NCBI RefSeq assembly: GCF_003344865.1
Contig: NZ_CP031165.1
Location: 2,485,910-2,549,909 of the forward strand
Direction: 5' to 3'
DNA length: 64,000 nt
Origin: Euzebya pacifica
GTDB lineage: Bacteria; Actinomycetota; Nitriliruptoria; Euzebyales; Euzebyaceae
This document shows, piece by piece, positions 33,401-41,209 of the stretch. The first letter of the stretch is position 1. Every line of letters starts with the position of its first letter. The translations under genes and the position numbers were made by a program. Under the pieces are notes generated by a model. That model made no database searches, had not been told where the DNA came from, and worked only from the letters and a program-made list of their open reading frames with translations.

Positions 33401-33522
33401 CGCTGGAGGAGGCCATCGTCCGTGCGACCGCGCTGCGGGACATCCCGCCGCCGCCGACGGCACGGCCCGAACCGCCGACGCCACCGCCGGGCGCCGTGCC
33501 TCGCGTCCCTCCCCCTCGGTAG
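30475..33522 (+). CDS. Giant alanine-rich coiled-coil protein (1015 aa), function unknown
   Basis: I do not recognise a named family. The protein is almost entirely amphipathic helix from residue ~5 to ~980, rich in Ala, Thr, Glu, Asp, Arg and Gln. It has no cysteine, a single tryptophan (VTWAARTVEEAV), and no signal peptide or membrane segment. Similar units recur, for example SAERLDIAIVEAVQRLEQAT, SERLSLAVRSAVERMEAAT and AADRLEQATSGAATRIE. The composition recalls apolipoprotein- or chemoreceptor-signalling-type bundles without the conserved hairpin tip of chemoreceptors. A Pro-rich tail closes it (ATALRDIPPPPTARPEPPTP). It starts 8 nt after the YpfJ-type peptidase, so the two are probably one transcript. 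A structural or scaffold role in the cytoplasm is the most that can be inferred. Confidence 0.8.
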   Translation: MPDSSDDPIRDAVLAILQGVDANRDATQQLLTATESLLTEAEDAAERVSAAGVGSVQRLDDATHSAVERLEVAVQTAAATHAGAVRDTGDDVVRQVEERLAQQVADTTAMVRGIADQLDMSVAGVAEQLQVLASDDLGTLHTRTTEVADRLAEAAANLVDRLEVAAEVYRTATDDSAAGIQGSVTEAVSTVQEATSALHDAAADASRAIEVAARDNAEVAARIEGLVSTAAESSARSLSNARDELARVTAQAAREAADTIAAQAHGLTDRLAEEVGASAERLDIAIVEAVQRLEQATAATEQASTVATGQLRDALAETGNQVDVATSSLKDAAARAAADAGESIVTSAQGVSDAMTREVERTSERLSLAVRSAVERMEAATTAADQSGGSIANRIAQSGTKSVAAITESTDRLVGELADGLTRFDVSANAAVEAMSSGTGAQVQAITDAVRSAVTRIDTVTTRHEDASGRAAADLHTAMERVQSELAATGRQTVEGVSTAGVEAAKRIGEASAVVERVVDAIGTRAETAVTNAEQRLSDTADRQLSRLTDAVQDAVDQLGTGMEDGVRSVGVATADLNDRLTGAADRLEQATSGAATRIERTGEAALTRVIADAGELVQRLQTSTGESTTRLTATADHVEERLTAAVTTHATRVTDGAETAVQRLLTASASAITDMGDRAATIGQRAADDAAAHVARVADAGERLAAQIEDRTRELGQTGERIESAAAAAANAGTQAARSADRLHDITERLAAEADATTQRSVEQQDRIAAQLADAVDEAVRTATKAISRDTDQLSTAVTWAARTVEEAVSGITAEMVTLQDAADATASRVEAESSSARAELKDLIGQLQATLTDHVEAAVTPLAAQLNRSVGHHEKLALTAETVERSLSERTQLLQKREEQVERMEQTVSDAAQLVSAANRNLREEQDAAASVAQQVAAQMGDSAKRAEQLLHDLSMVAHRLEDAAVAAELGREALEEAIVRATALRDIPPPPTARPEPPTPPPGAVPRVPPPR

Positions 33523-33543
33523 GGGACGGGCCGCAGCGTCCGC

Positions 33544-34479
33544 TCAGGCGGCGGAGGCCACCGCGGGTGGTGCCGGAGGGGCGTCCTCTTCGGTGATACC
33601 CGGCAGCGCCGCGAGCTCCTCCCAGGCGGCCCGGTGGATCGCGTCCATCTCGGCCTGGGTGAAGGTGGCGGCCTGGACCGGCCGCTCGTCGTGCAGCATC
33701 GCCGTGAGGGACCGCGCCACCGCCTCGCCGAGCAGGGCGTAGCCAGCGGGGTTGGGGTGATAGTGGTCGGCGGCGAACAGCTCCTTGCCGCGCCGCCGCA
33801 GCGTGTCGCCCACCTCGCACCGGATGTCGATGTAGCGGGCCTGCGGCAGCCGTTGGGCCAACCGCCGCTGGATGGTGTGCAGCGTGTCGCCCATCGCGGA
33901 GGCGATCTCGCGCAGCGGCATGGTCAGCAGCGGAGCGGAGCCGACGGGGGGCAGGCCGGTGAAGACCACGGGCGCGCCGCCGGTCCGCTCGTGGGCCTGG
34001 ACGGTCAACGCCTCGATCCGGCGGGCGAACTCCCACGGCGGGGTGCCACCGGTGGCGTCGTTGGCGCCGATCAGGACGATGACGAGGTCGGTGTTGTGGT
34101 CCAGCTTCGGGACCTGCTCGCGGATGACGTCGTCGACCTTGCTGGACGCGATGCCGTGGCTGCGCATCCGGATCGGACGGCCGAGATGGGCGGCCAGGCG
34201 ATAGGCGGTCTGGGCCGGCAGCGACTGGCTGGCCCGGGGGGCACCGACACCTTGGACGAGGGAGTCGCCGAGGAAGGTCACCCGCAGCGGTTCGCCCTGG
34301 ACCCACGGCGGCTGCACGGTGATGTCGACGGTGTAGTCGGGCCGGGGCAACATCGCGTTGGCCCGGATGCGTCGGACCTGTCGGCTGATGAGCAGCCCGA
34401 AGGTGCTCGGGACGGCCACGACGGCACCGACGGCCAGCGCGGTCAGGCTGCCCTGCGGTACGCGGGGTGCCCTGGCCAT
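33544..34479 (-). CDS. SGNH/GDSL-family hydrolase with membrane anchor
   Basis: A 311-residue esterase-type protein. A hydrophobic N-terminal segment (SLTALAVGAVVAVPSTFGLL) anchors or exports it. The catalytic blocks are FLGDSLVQGVGA (block I Ser), VLIGANDATGG (block III Asn) and DHYHPNPAGYALLG (block V Asp-x-x-His). It probably acts on an acyl ester at the cell surface; the substrate is unknown. The ATG at 34479 has a strong GAGGAG ribosome site 6 nt upstream, so it is chosen over an in-frame start at 34554. A GTTGT-N10-ACAAC inverted repeat lies ~30-45 nt upstream. Confidence 0.87.
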   Translation of the reverse strand: MARAPRVPQGSLTALAVGAVVAVPSTFGLLISRQVRRIRANAMLPRPDYTVDITVQPPWVQGEPLRVTFLGDSLVQGVGAPRASQSLPAQTAYRLAAHLGRPIRMRSHGIASSKVDDVIREQVPKLDHNTDLVIVLIGANDATGGTPPWEFARRIEALTVQAHERTGGAPVVFTGLPPVGSAPLLTMPLREIASAMGDTLHTIQRRLAQRLPQARYIDIRCEVGDTLRRRGKELFAADHYHPNPAGYALLGEAVARSLTAMLHDERPVQAATFTQAEMDAIHRAAWEELAALPGITEEDAPPAPPAVASAA

Positions 34480-34505
34480 GTCGCCTCCTCGGTGTGTGTC
34501 CGTTG

Positions 34506-34525
34506 GTTGTACAAACGGTAACAAC
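34506..34525. promoter_or_regulatory. Possible operator: GTTGT-N10-ACAAC
   Basis: Perfect 5-bp inverted half-sites 10 bp apart, with the palindrome TTGTACAA (34507-34514) overlapping. It sits just upstream of the SGNH hydrolase gene together with a minus-strand TACCGT hexamer (34515-34520), so it overlaps the likely promoter. No regulator is encoded next to it. Confidence 0.35.
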
Positions 34526-34615
34526 ACGCCGAACTTGAGGCATTCCTCGTTCACAGGCCTGTCAGGTGACCGCCAGATTGCATCACCGGTGACCCGTCCG
34601 AACGGGCTGGTCGGC

Positions 34616-34635
34616 GGAGGGGCGATGGCCCCTCC
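34616..34635 (-). terminator. Hairpin after the ferredoxin-NADP reductase gene
   Basis: GGAGGGGC (34616-34623) and GCCCCTCC (34628-34635) form a perfect 8-bp stem with a 4-nt loop, 5 nt past the stop codon. No U-run follows, so it is either an actinobacterial L-shaped terminator or an mRNA-stabilising hairpin. Confidence 0.45.
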
Positions 34636-34639
34636 CGGG

Positions 34640-35647
34640 CTACTGGTCCTTGCTCTTGTCCGAGGAATGGCCGGGGAAGACGCCCTTGTCGGGGTCGATG
34701 TAGGGGGCGGCGTTGTTGACGGCGGTCGCGGCCTCGCCGAACCCGACGCTGATGAGCTTCACCTTGCCGTCGTAGGTGGTGATGTCACCGGCCGCGAACA
34801 CCCGGTTGAGGTTGGTGTGCATCGAGGTGTCCACGACGACCTGGCGCTTGTCCTGCTCGAGGCCCCAGCGCTTCAGCGGGCCGAGGTCGGCGGTGAACCC
34901 CAGGGCGGCCACGACGGCCTGGCACTTGATCGTGCGCTTCTCGTCGGTGCGGTTGTCGAAGATGTCGACGGACTCGATGCGCTCGTTGCCGTTGATGCGG
35001 GACACCTCGTGGAAGGTGTGGACGTCGATCCGCTCGTCGGCGATCACGTCGTCGACGGTGGTCTCGTGGGCACGGAACCGGTCACGACGGTGGATCAGCG
35101 TGATGGAGCGGGCGATGTTGCGCAGGTTGAGCGCCCAGTCGAACGCGCTGTCGCCGCCACCCACGATCAGGACGTCCTTGTCCTGCATGACGTCGAGTTT
35201 CGGGACGAAGTACTGCAGGCCCCGTCCCTCCCAGTTGTCGGAGTCGGGCAGCGGCCTGGGGGTGAACGTGCCGATGCCACCGGTGATCACGACGGCCTTG
35301 CAGCGCAGCCTCGCCCCCTTGTGGGAGGTGACGTCCACGTAGTCGTCCTGCAGGTCCATGTCCTCGGCACGGTGGCCGAGGTAGTAGGTCGGATCGAACT
35401 GGTTGGCCTGCGCCACGAGGTTGTCGACCAGGGTCTGTCCCTTGACCCGGGGGAACCCCGCGACGTCGAGGATGTCCTTTTCCGGGTACATCGCGCTGAC
35501 CTGCCCGCCCGGCTCGATCAGGGAGTCCATGATCGCCACGGAGAACCCACGGAATCCGGCGTAGTACGCGCCGTACAGACCGGCGGGGCCGGCCCCAATG
35601 ATCAGCAGGTCGACCTCGGTGGGCGACTCGGTGGACTGTTCGGTCAT
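34640..35647 (-). CDS. Ferredoxin/flavodoxin-NADP+ reductase, TrxR-like type
   Basis: A 335-residue flavoprotein. The FAD-binding motif LLIIGAGPAGLYGAYYAG is at ~14-31, the NADPH-binding motif VLIVGGGDSAFDWALN at ~165, and AAGDITTYDGKVKLI is the second FAD contact. The CxxC active site of thioredoxin reductases is absent between them, which identifies the TrxR-like ferredoxin-NADP reductase group (as in Bacillus YumC). It moves electrons between NADPH and ferredoxin or flavodoxin. AGGAG lies 6 nt before the ATG. It diverges from the ACT-domain gene. Confidence 0.92.
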   Translation of the reverse strand: MTEQSTESPTEVDLLIIGAGPAGLYGAYYAGFRGFSVAIMDSLIEPGGQVSAMYPEKDILDVAGFPRVKGQTLVDNLVAQANQFDPTYYLGHRAEDMDLQDDYVDVTSHKGARLRCKAVVITGGIGTFTPRPLPDSDNWEGRGLQYFVPKLDVMQDKDVLIVGGGDSAFDWALNLRNIARSITLIHRRDRFRAHETTVDDVIADERIDVHTFHEVSRINGNERIESVDIFDNRTDEKRTIKCQAVVAALGFTADLGPLKRWGLEQDKRQVVVDTSMHTNLNRVFAAGDITTYDGKVKLISVGFGEAATAVNNAAPYIDPDKGVFPGHSSDKSKDQ

Positions 35648-35736
35648 GGCATCTCCTGTGGCTCGCTACCTCTCGCGTTGGCCAGAACCTAGAGCACCCG
35701 GCGTCACGGACCCAACCGAACCGCGCTCGGGGTCAG

Positions 35737-35742
35737 TACGGT
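35737..35742 (+). promoter_or_regulatory. -10 element, probable leaderless promoter of the ACT gene
   Basis: TACGGT, 8 nt, then the ATG at 35751; no Shine-Dalgarno sequence. Confidence 0.45.
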
Positions 35743-35750
35743 ATGGACCC

Positions 35751-36425
35751 ATGCGTTTCGCCCTGCGTCTCTCCCTTCCCGATCGACGAGGTGCGCTGAG
35801 CGCCGTGGCAAGCGCCATCGGCCGCGCCGGCGCCAACATCGTCTCCCTGGACGTGGTCGGGATCGCCGACGGCATGGCCATCGACGACGTGACGGTGCAG
35901 TCCGACGTGCCGGCGGACATCCTCCGTCGCGCCGTGGAGGAGGTGCCGTCGGTGGTCGTGGAGGCCATCCGCGAGACCGACACCTTCCGGGACCCGACGG
36001 CCCCGTTGGGGCTGGCCAGCGAGATGGTTGCCGCTGGGTCCGGGGCGGTCCCGATGCTGGTCAACGGCCTGATCGACGCCCTGTGGGTGTCGTGGGCGAT
36101 GGTCGTCGCCGCCAGCATCACGGGCCCCCAGGTGCTGCACGCCTCCGGTGACGTCCCCGGCATCGACGAGCTCGAGACCCCGTGGCTGCCCATCGAGGAC
36201 CTGCGACGGCTCACCCGTGCGCCGTGGATGCCCGCGGCCTGGCGTGATCAGCACGACCTCGAGGTCGTGGCGGCCCCGCTGTCGCAGCGCAACACCGCGC
36301 TGCTGGTCGGCCGGACCGAGGGCCCCCGTTTCCTCGACAGCGAGCTGACCCAGCTGCAACGGCTGGCCCGCATCGCCGTCAAGGTCGAGGTCATGGCCGG
36401 CAACGGCAACGGCGCCGCTCGGTAG
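35751..36425 (+). CDS. ACT-domain protein with GAF-like C-terminus
   Basis: A 224-residue cytoplasmic protein. Residues 1-75 form an ACT domain (FALRLSLPDRRGALSAVASA, IGRAGANIVSLDVVG), a small-molecule (usually amino-acid) binding fold. The remainder (~100-220) has the pattern of a GAF-like sensory domain (LEVVAAPLSQRNTALLVGR, FLDSELTQLQRLARIAV). No catalytic or DNA-binding domain is visible, so it is probably a ligand sensor or regulatory subunit. It stands alone between two genes on the opposite strand. Confidence 0.75.
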   Translation: MRFALRLSLPDRRGALSAVASAIGRAGANIVSLDVVGIADGMAIDDVTVQSDVPADILRRAVEEVPSVVVEAIRETDTFRDPTAPLGLASEMVAAGSGAVPMLVNGLIDALWVSWAMVVAASITGPQVLHASGDVPGIDELETPWLPIEDLRRLTRAPWMPAAWRDQHDLEVVAAPLSQRNTALLVGRTEGPRFLDSELTQLQRLARIAVKVEVMAGNGNGAAR

Positions 36426-36454
36426 GGCACCCCGGCCCGGTCCTCGACCGGTCG

Positions 36455-38863
36455 TCAGCCGGTGGCGAGCCGGTCGAGCTGCCACTGGGTGTAGCTCGAC
36501 ACCGCCACCGGGCCGCCGAGGATCCGCATCGCGCCGATGCTGCCGGCGTTGCTGGCGAACCAGGCGGCGGTCGCCGGGTCGGTGTCCAGCGTCATCGACG
36601 GGACCAGCATCAGCCTGCCCTGCCGTGCTGCGGCCAGCGGGCCCCCGGCAAGGGCGTCGGGGAAGTCGTCACCGCGGGCCACGATCACCTCCGCCGACAG
36701 GGTCATCTGCTGGGCCAGCCAGTCGTTGACCGCCCCGGACGTGGCGTACCGGCCGCCGCCACCGAGCCGGGTGACGACGACTCCGAGCGCGCGCAGCTGG
36801 TCGGTCACGGCAGCCGACAGCTGGCCGTCGCTGTCGATCACGACCACCTCGTCGACCCCGCGAAGCACGTCGGCCGCGGCCGGGTGCAGCTCCGCGGGCT
36901 GGGTCAGGAGGACCGGCATGCCGAGCAGCCCGCCCGGGCCGGCGGCGATCAGCGCATCGGGGAAGGTGAACGCCGGGACGAGGAACGCCCGGCTCGGACC
37001 GTCGCCCCCGCCGGCTGACTGCACCGCACGGGCCATCACGGCGGCGGTGTCGAAGCGGCTGTCACCTGCCAGCCGGCTGACGGCGAACCCGGCGGCCTCC
37101 AGCTGGGTGACGACCTCGGGGGCGATGACCGCCTCGCCGCCCAGCAGGCGGACCGACGACACGCCCAGGTCCCGAAGCGCCTGGACGGTCTGGGCCGGGA
37201 CCGACGACGTCCCGGTCAGCAGCAGCGGACCGCCCAGCGCCGCCGCCAGCGGGCCCCCGGCCAGGGCGTCGGGGAAGCTGGAGGAGACCGCCAGCACCGC
37301 GGTCGAGGAGCCGGAGGGGTGGGCCGCTCGGGCGATCGCCACGGCCGTGTCGATGCGGCCCGCCCCCTGCAGCCTGGAGGTGGTGGTGAAGGAGTAGTCG
37401 TGCACGACCTGCAGCGACGTGGCGACGGTGCGGATGGCGCTGTCGCAGCACGGCGAGTTGCGCAGCACCCCGTCGACGACCATCTGGGAGGACCCGCCGC
37501 CGTCGAGGCTCAGGGCCTCCACGGCGCCGAGGGAGATCATGTACTCGGCCAGCTCACCGATGGTGAAGCCGTGGGTGATGCCGGGCCGGCGCCCGTCGGC
37601 GGTGACCATCAGCAGCCGCCCGTCGGCGGTGACGCCGATGGCGGTCCGCGGGGCCCGGACGTCGGAGTGGATCTGGGGCTCGAATCCCTCCGACACCCAG
37701 TCGCCCGGGTCGGTCGGGCGGCTGTCCTTGACGATCATCGGCCCGCCCGCCAGCCCGTGGAGGACCTGTGCCCACGCCTCGTCCCGGGTCGGGTCCAGCG
37801 CCGTGGACGTGGTCGACAGCCCGACCTGGTCGCCGACCTCAACCCCGTCCAGCGCACCAGCGTCGGCGCCGGTGGCCACGACGATGACCTCACCACCGCC
37901 GGCCTCGAAGGTGCCGGCGCTGTCACGGGAGATGCCGATGACCGTCCCGCCGATGCCACCGGCAGCTGGCCACGCCCCCGCGGCGATGCGCAGGACGGCA
38001 AGGTCGACGGGCGGCTGCTCGGGCTCGGCACCCGGCAGGGGAGGGGGCGCCGGCTGGTCGGGGTCGGTCGGGGCGGGCGTCGGCTCGGGCTCCGGCGGCG
38101 GGGGCTGCCGCGGTTCGGTCACGGCCACCGGCCCGCCGTGGTCGGGGGTGTAGGCCAGCAATGAGTCGATGCCGTCGGCGAACAGCTCGTCGTACTCGCG
38201 ATGCCCCCGGTTGATGCCGTCCACGTCCAGGTTGGCGCCGTTGGCCAGGACCAACGTCTGCGTCGTGTCGATCCGGTCGATCACGACCCGGCCGTCGGCG
38301 GTCCAGCCGACGGTGCCGCGGGGGCCCACCCCCTGGCTCTCGGCATCGCTGACCAACCGACCGTCGATGGCGAAGAAGCCGTTGGGTTCGCCGTACGGGT
38401 CGCGCAGCCAGAACCCGCCGTTGGTGGCCGCCACCGATCCGGCCAGCGGATCACCGCTCTGGGCAGCGACGGTCGCCGTGCCCCTGACCGAGCCGCCCGC
38501 GAGCGTCGGCCGGACGCTGACGTCGGCGCCGGGGTCGAGGTGGAGGATCTGCACGTCGACGTTCTTGCCGTCCGACAGCGTCGTGCGGCGCGCGTCCAGC
38601 CGCACCCCGGGCCAGACCGGACCGCCGCCGGGGGCTGGCTCGCCCTCGAAGCCCGCGAACGCCGATCCCTCGGGGCCGGGCAGCCAGCCGTCGTCCACCA
38701 GGCCGCCCTCGGGGGCGGTGGACCCTCCGCCCGTGGCCTCGTGGGTGTCCACCGAGCGGGCAGGGTCACCGTCCGCAGCGGGTGCCGGGACCAGCCCGCC
38801 GAGCAGGGCGAACGGGATCAGGAGGACAACGAGGGTGGATCGGGGTGTGGGGAGGAAGCGCAT
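36455..38863 (-). CDS. Secreted phosphodiester glycosidase (NAGPA) domain protein with three CWB2 repeats
   Basis: An 802-residue exoprotein. The signal peptide MRFLPTPRSTLVVLLIPFAL ends near residue 30. After a linker come a phosphodiester glycosidase (NAGPA-type) domain at ~65-490, with NGGFWLRDPYGEPNGFF, VTADGRLLMVTADGR and EALSLDGGGSSQMVVDG as family marks, interrupted by a Pro-rich insertion at ~240-275. Three CWB2 repeats follow (~500-800; FPDALAGGPLAAALGG, VRLLGGEAVIAP, SRLAGDSRFDTAAVMARA). The family cleaves phosphodiester-linked sugars; on a wall-anchored protein, teichoic acids or phosphorylated glycans are likely targets. The start was chosen for its signal peptide. Confidence 0.88.
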   Translation of the reverse strand: MRFLPTPRSTLVVLLIPFALLGGLVPAPAADGDPARSVDTHEATGGGSTAPEGGLVDDGWLPGPEGSAFAGFEGEPAPGGGPVWPGVRLDARRTTLSDGKNVDVQILHLDPGADVSVRPTLAGGSVRGTATVAAQSGDPLAGSVAATNGGFWLRDPYGEPNGFFAIDGRLVSDAESQGVGPRGTVGWTADGRVVIDRIDTTQTLVLANGANLDVDGINRGHREYDELFADGIDSLLAYTPDHGGPVAVTEPRQPPPPEPEPTPAPTDPDQPAPPPLPGAEPEQPPVDLAVLRIAAGAWPAAGGIGGTVIGISRDSAGTFEAGGGEVIVVATGADAGALDGVEVGDQVGLSTTSTALDPTRDEAWAQVLHGLAGGPMIVKDSRPTDPGDWVSEGFEPQIHSDVRAPRTAIGVTADGRLLMVTADGRRPGITHGFTIGELAEYMISLGAVEALSLDGGGSSQMVVDGVLRNSPCCDSAIRTVATSLQVVHDYSFTTTSRLQGAGRIDTAVAIARAAHPSGSSTAVLAVSSSFPDALAGGPLAAALGGPLLLTGTSSVPAQTVQALRDLGVSSVRLLGGEAVIAPEVVTQLEAAGFAVSRLAGDSRFDTAAVMARAVQSAGGGDGPSRAFLVPAFTFPDALIAAGPGGLLGMPVLLTQPAELHPAAADVLRGVDEVVVIDSDGQLSAAVTDQLRALGVVVTRLGGGGRYATSGAVNDWLAQQMTLSAEVIVARGDDFPDALAGGPLAAARQGRLMLVPSMTLDTDPATAAWFASNAGSIGAMRILGGPVAVSSYTQWQLDRLATG

Positions 38864-38956
38864 CTGCCCATCGATGCTGCCGCAGTTCGCTGCCCCCGTG
38901 GCAGAACCCATGCCGTGAGCGCGCCCGCCCGATTCCCGCCCCGGCCGTCGGCCTCC

Positions 38957-38962
38957 TACGCT
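38957..38962 (+). promoter_or_regulatory. -10 element, probable leaderless promoter of the WS/DGAT-xdhC-miaE-MTHFS-otsB operon
   Basis: TACGCT, 7 nt (GTCGGGT), then the ATG at 38970. This would be the only promoter for five overlapping genes. Confidence 0.55.
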
Positions 38963-38969
38963 GTCGGGT

Positions 38970-40406
38970 ATGGCTGTCGATCGGCTCAGCGTCCTCGACT
39001 CCTCCTTCCTGGAGCTGGAGTCACCCAACCACCACATGCACGTGGGTGGCCTCGGCATCTTCGAGGCCGGACTCAGGTACGCCGACGTCGTCCGTGTCCT
39101 GCGTGACCGCATCGAGCAGGTCCCCAACGCCCGCCGTCGTGTCCGTGCCCTCCCTGCCGTCGCGGGACGGCCGCTGTGGGTGGACGACCCCGACTTCGAC
39201 CTGACCTACCACGTGCGTCACGCTGCCCTGCCGGCGCCCGGCGATGCCCATCAGCTCGGCGAGTTCCTGTCGCGGCTGATGGGCCGAGCGCTGGACCGCG
39301 ACCGGCCGCTGTGGGAGATCTACGTGATCGACGGGCTCGAGGGCGACCGCGTCGGCATGTTCCGCAAGGTCCACCTCGCGATGGCCAACGGCGAGGCGGG
39401 CGACCCGTTCAGCGTGCTGCTGGACGAGGGTCGCAACGAGCTGCAACCAGAGGTCGGTCGGTTCAACCGGGCATGGCACCCCGACCGCCCGCCGCCCCGG
39501 TCCGCGGTGCTGGCCGATGCGATGGGCTCGCGCCTCGAACGCGTCCGGCAGGTCGGCCTGGCCGCGGTCGAGTCGCTGGACCCCCGGGTCGGGCTGCCCC
39601 GGGCCGGCGCGGTGGCCGAGTCCGCCTTCGGGTTGGTGACCCGCCTCGTGCAGGGTGCCCCGACGTCGCCGCTGAACCGTCGCCTGTCCCCACACCGCCG
39701 GTTCGCGACCGCGACCTGCCAGCTCGACGACCTGCGCATCGTCCGACGCGCGTTCGGTGGATCGATCAACGACATCGTCGTGACGGTCGTCGGTGACGCG
39801 GTCGGACGGCTGCTGCGCTGGCGGGGTCACGAGACCAAGGACCTCGACCTCAAGATCATGGTCCCCGTCCGGGTCCACGAGGGGGCGACTCACCAGCCGG
39901 GGCTGGGTGAGGCGTTCACCGTCGGCGACGGGGTCGTCGGCGTCCTCGCGCCCCTGCCGGTCATGGAGATGGATCCGGTCGCCCGGTTGTACCGGATCAT
40001 GGGCGAGCTGGCCGGCCTGAAGGAGTCCCGCCAGGCCGTTGCCGCTGACCAGCTGGTCCGGGTTGCCGGCTATGCGCCGCCCGCCATGCATGCCCTGGCC
40101 GCCCGTGTGGTCTCCGGCGAGCAGCGGTACAACATCGCCCTGTCCAACGCGCCGGGCCCCCAGACCCCCCGGTTCCTCGCCGGCAACCTGCTGGAGGAGT
40201 CCTACCCGTTCATCCCGCTGGCCGGTGACTCGGCGCTGTCGTTGGCCGTGTCCTCCTACGACGGCCGGATGCACTTCGGGCTGCTCGGCGACCGGGACAC
40301 CCTCTTCGACATCGACCGCCTCTCGGACTTCGTCACCGAGTCCGTGGCCGATCTGCGGCACGCTGCCGAGGTGCACCTCGCCGCTGAACAGGAGTCGACC
40401 TCGTGA
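38970..40406 (+). CDS. WS/DGAT-family acyltransferase with degenerate active site
   Basis: A 478-residue member of the wax ester synthase/diacylglycerol acyltransferase family: LDSSFLELESPNHHMHVGGL at the N-terminus, RPLWEIYVIDGL, SINDIVVTVVGDAVGRLL and YNIALSNAPGP are all family blocks. At the catalytic site, where active enzymes have HHxxxDG (commonly KVHHAMVDG), this protein has KVHLAMANG: the second His is Leu and the Asp is Asn. It may therefore be catalytically inactive or have changed chemistry. It is the first gene of an operon with xdhC-, miaE-, cyclo-ligase- and otsB-like genes; the next start overlaps its stop (GTGA). Confidence 0.85.
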   Translation: MAVDRLSVLDSSFLELESPNHHMHVGGLGIFEAGLRYADVVRVLRDRIEQVPNARRRVRALPAVAGRPLWVDDPDFDLTYHVRHAALPAPGDAHQLGEFLSRLMGRALDRDRPLWEIYVIDGLEGDRVGMFRKVHLAMANGEAGDPFSVLLDEGRNELQPEVGRFNRAWHPDRPPPRSAVLADAMGSRLERVRQVGLAAVESLDPRVGLPRAGAVAESAFGLVTRLVQGAPTSPLNRRLSPHRRFATATCQLDDLRIVRRAFGGSINDIVVTVVGDAVGRLLRWRGHETKDLDLKIMVPVRVHEGATHQPGLGEAFTVGDGVVGVLAPLPVMEMDPVARLYRIMGELAGLKESRQAVAADQLVRVAGYAPPAMHALAARVVSGEQRYNIALSNAPGPQTPRFLAGNLLEESYPFIPLAGDSALSLAVSSYDGRMHFGLLGDRDTLFDIDRLSDFVTESVADLRHAAEVHLAAEQESTS

Positions 40407-41209
40407 ACGTCTATGACGCCCTTGCCAACGCCCGTGGCCGCGGCCGCCGGGTCGTCCTGCTGACGGTGCTCGCCGTCAGCGAGGACGCGTCGTCCCACAG
40501 CGGGGCCAAGATGGTCGCCGACGCCGACGGGTCCGTCGCCGGATCACTGGGCTGCTCGGAGTTCGACACCGCCGGTGTGGAGCTCGCCGGGGAGGCGCTG
40601 CGGGTCGGTGGACCGATCCGTCGACGCGTGACCTTCGGCGGGCACGACGAGGAGGAACGCAGCATCGAGGTGTTCGCCGAGGTCCACGAACCGGAGGCAG
40701 CCGTCCTGGTCTTCGGGGCCAACCCCGTCGGGTGTGCCGTCGCGCGGCAGGCCGACATGATCGGCCGGCGGGTCACGGTGGTGACTCCCGGTGGGACCAC
40801 CGACGTGCCACCGGCGGTGGAGGTCAAGGCCGACGACCCCGGACGCTTCCTGCTGGTCGCCCCTCCGGGTCCGAACGACGCCGTGCTGCTCAGCGACCAC
40901 GACGCCCCCTACGTCGATGAGGTCCTGCGTGTGGCGTTGGCCAGCGAAGCCGGCTTTGTCGGCATGCTGGGGTCGCGTCGCCACGCCCCCGGCGCGGTCC
41001 GCCGCCTGCGCGAGGCCGGCACCCCCGAGGCCCACATCGCCCGGCTCCGCGCGCCCGTTGGCCTGGACATCGGCAGCCGCACCCCCGAGGAGATCGCCCT
41101 GTCGATCGTCGCGGAGATCCTCGCCGCGGAGAACGGCCGCGACGGCGGCCGCATGGGGCTGGACTGGTCGCAGGGGACCGACGGCGACGGCGAGGAGGAG
41201 GCGCGGTGA
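40403..41209 (+). CDS. XdhC/CoxI-family protein
   Basis: A 268-residue protein of the XdhC family: an N-terminal XdhC/CoxI domain (LLTVLAVSEDASSHSGAKM, SLGCSEFDTAG) and a C-terminal Rossmann domain (AVLVFGANPVGCAVARQAD, GFVGMLGSRRHAPGAVRRL, GLDIGSRTPEEIALSIVAEI). XdhC proteins bind molybdenum cofactor and help insert its sulfurated form into xanthine dehydrogenase-type enzymes. No xanthine dehydrogenase or CO dehydrogenase is nearby, so its client is elsewhere. GTG start, overlapping both neighbours by 4 nt. Confidence 0.87.
   Translation: MNVYDALANARGRGRRVVLLTVLAVSEDASSHSGAKMVADADGSVAGSLGCSEFDTAGVELAGEALRVGGPIRRRVTFGGHDEEERSIEVFAEVHEPEAAVLVFGANPVGCAVARQADMIGRRVTVVTPGGTTDVPPAVEVKADDPGRFLLVAPPGPNDAVLLSDHDAPYVDEVLRVALASEAGFVGMLGSRRHAPGAVRRLREAGTPEAHIARLRAPVGLDIGSRTPEEIALSIVAEILAAENGRDGGRMGLDWSQGTDGDGEEEAR

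Noticed and set aside
30253-33443. Long minus-strand open frames (1034 and 507 codons) opposite the giant coiled-coil gene
   Set aside because: They are antisense shadows produced by Ala/Asp/Arg-rich, high-GC codon use. They lack start signals and protein-like composition (runs of Gly/Asp/Val), and they overlap the downstream intergenic and unrelated genes.
34640-35647. Thioredoxin reductase
   Set aside because: The fold and dinucleotide motifs fit, but the redox-active CxxC between the FAD and NADPH motifs is missing, which points to the ferredoxin-NADP reductase group.
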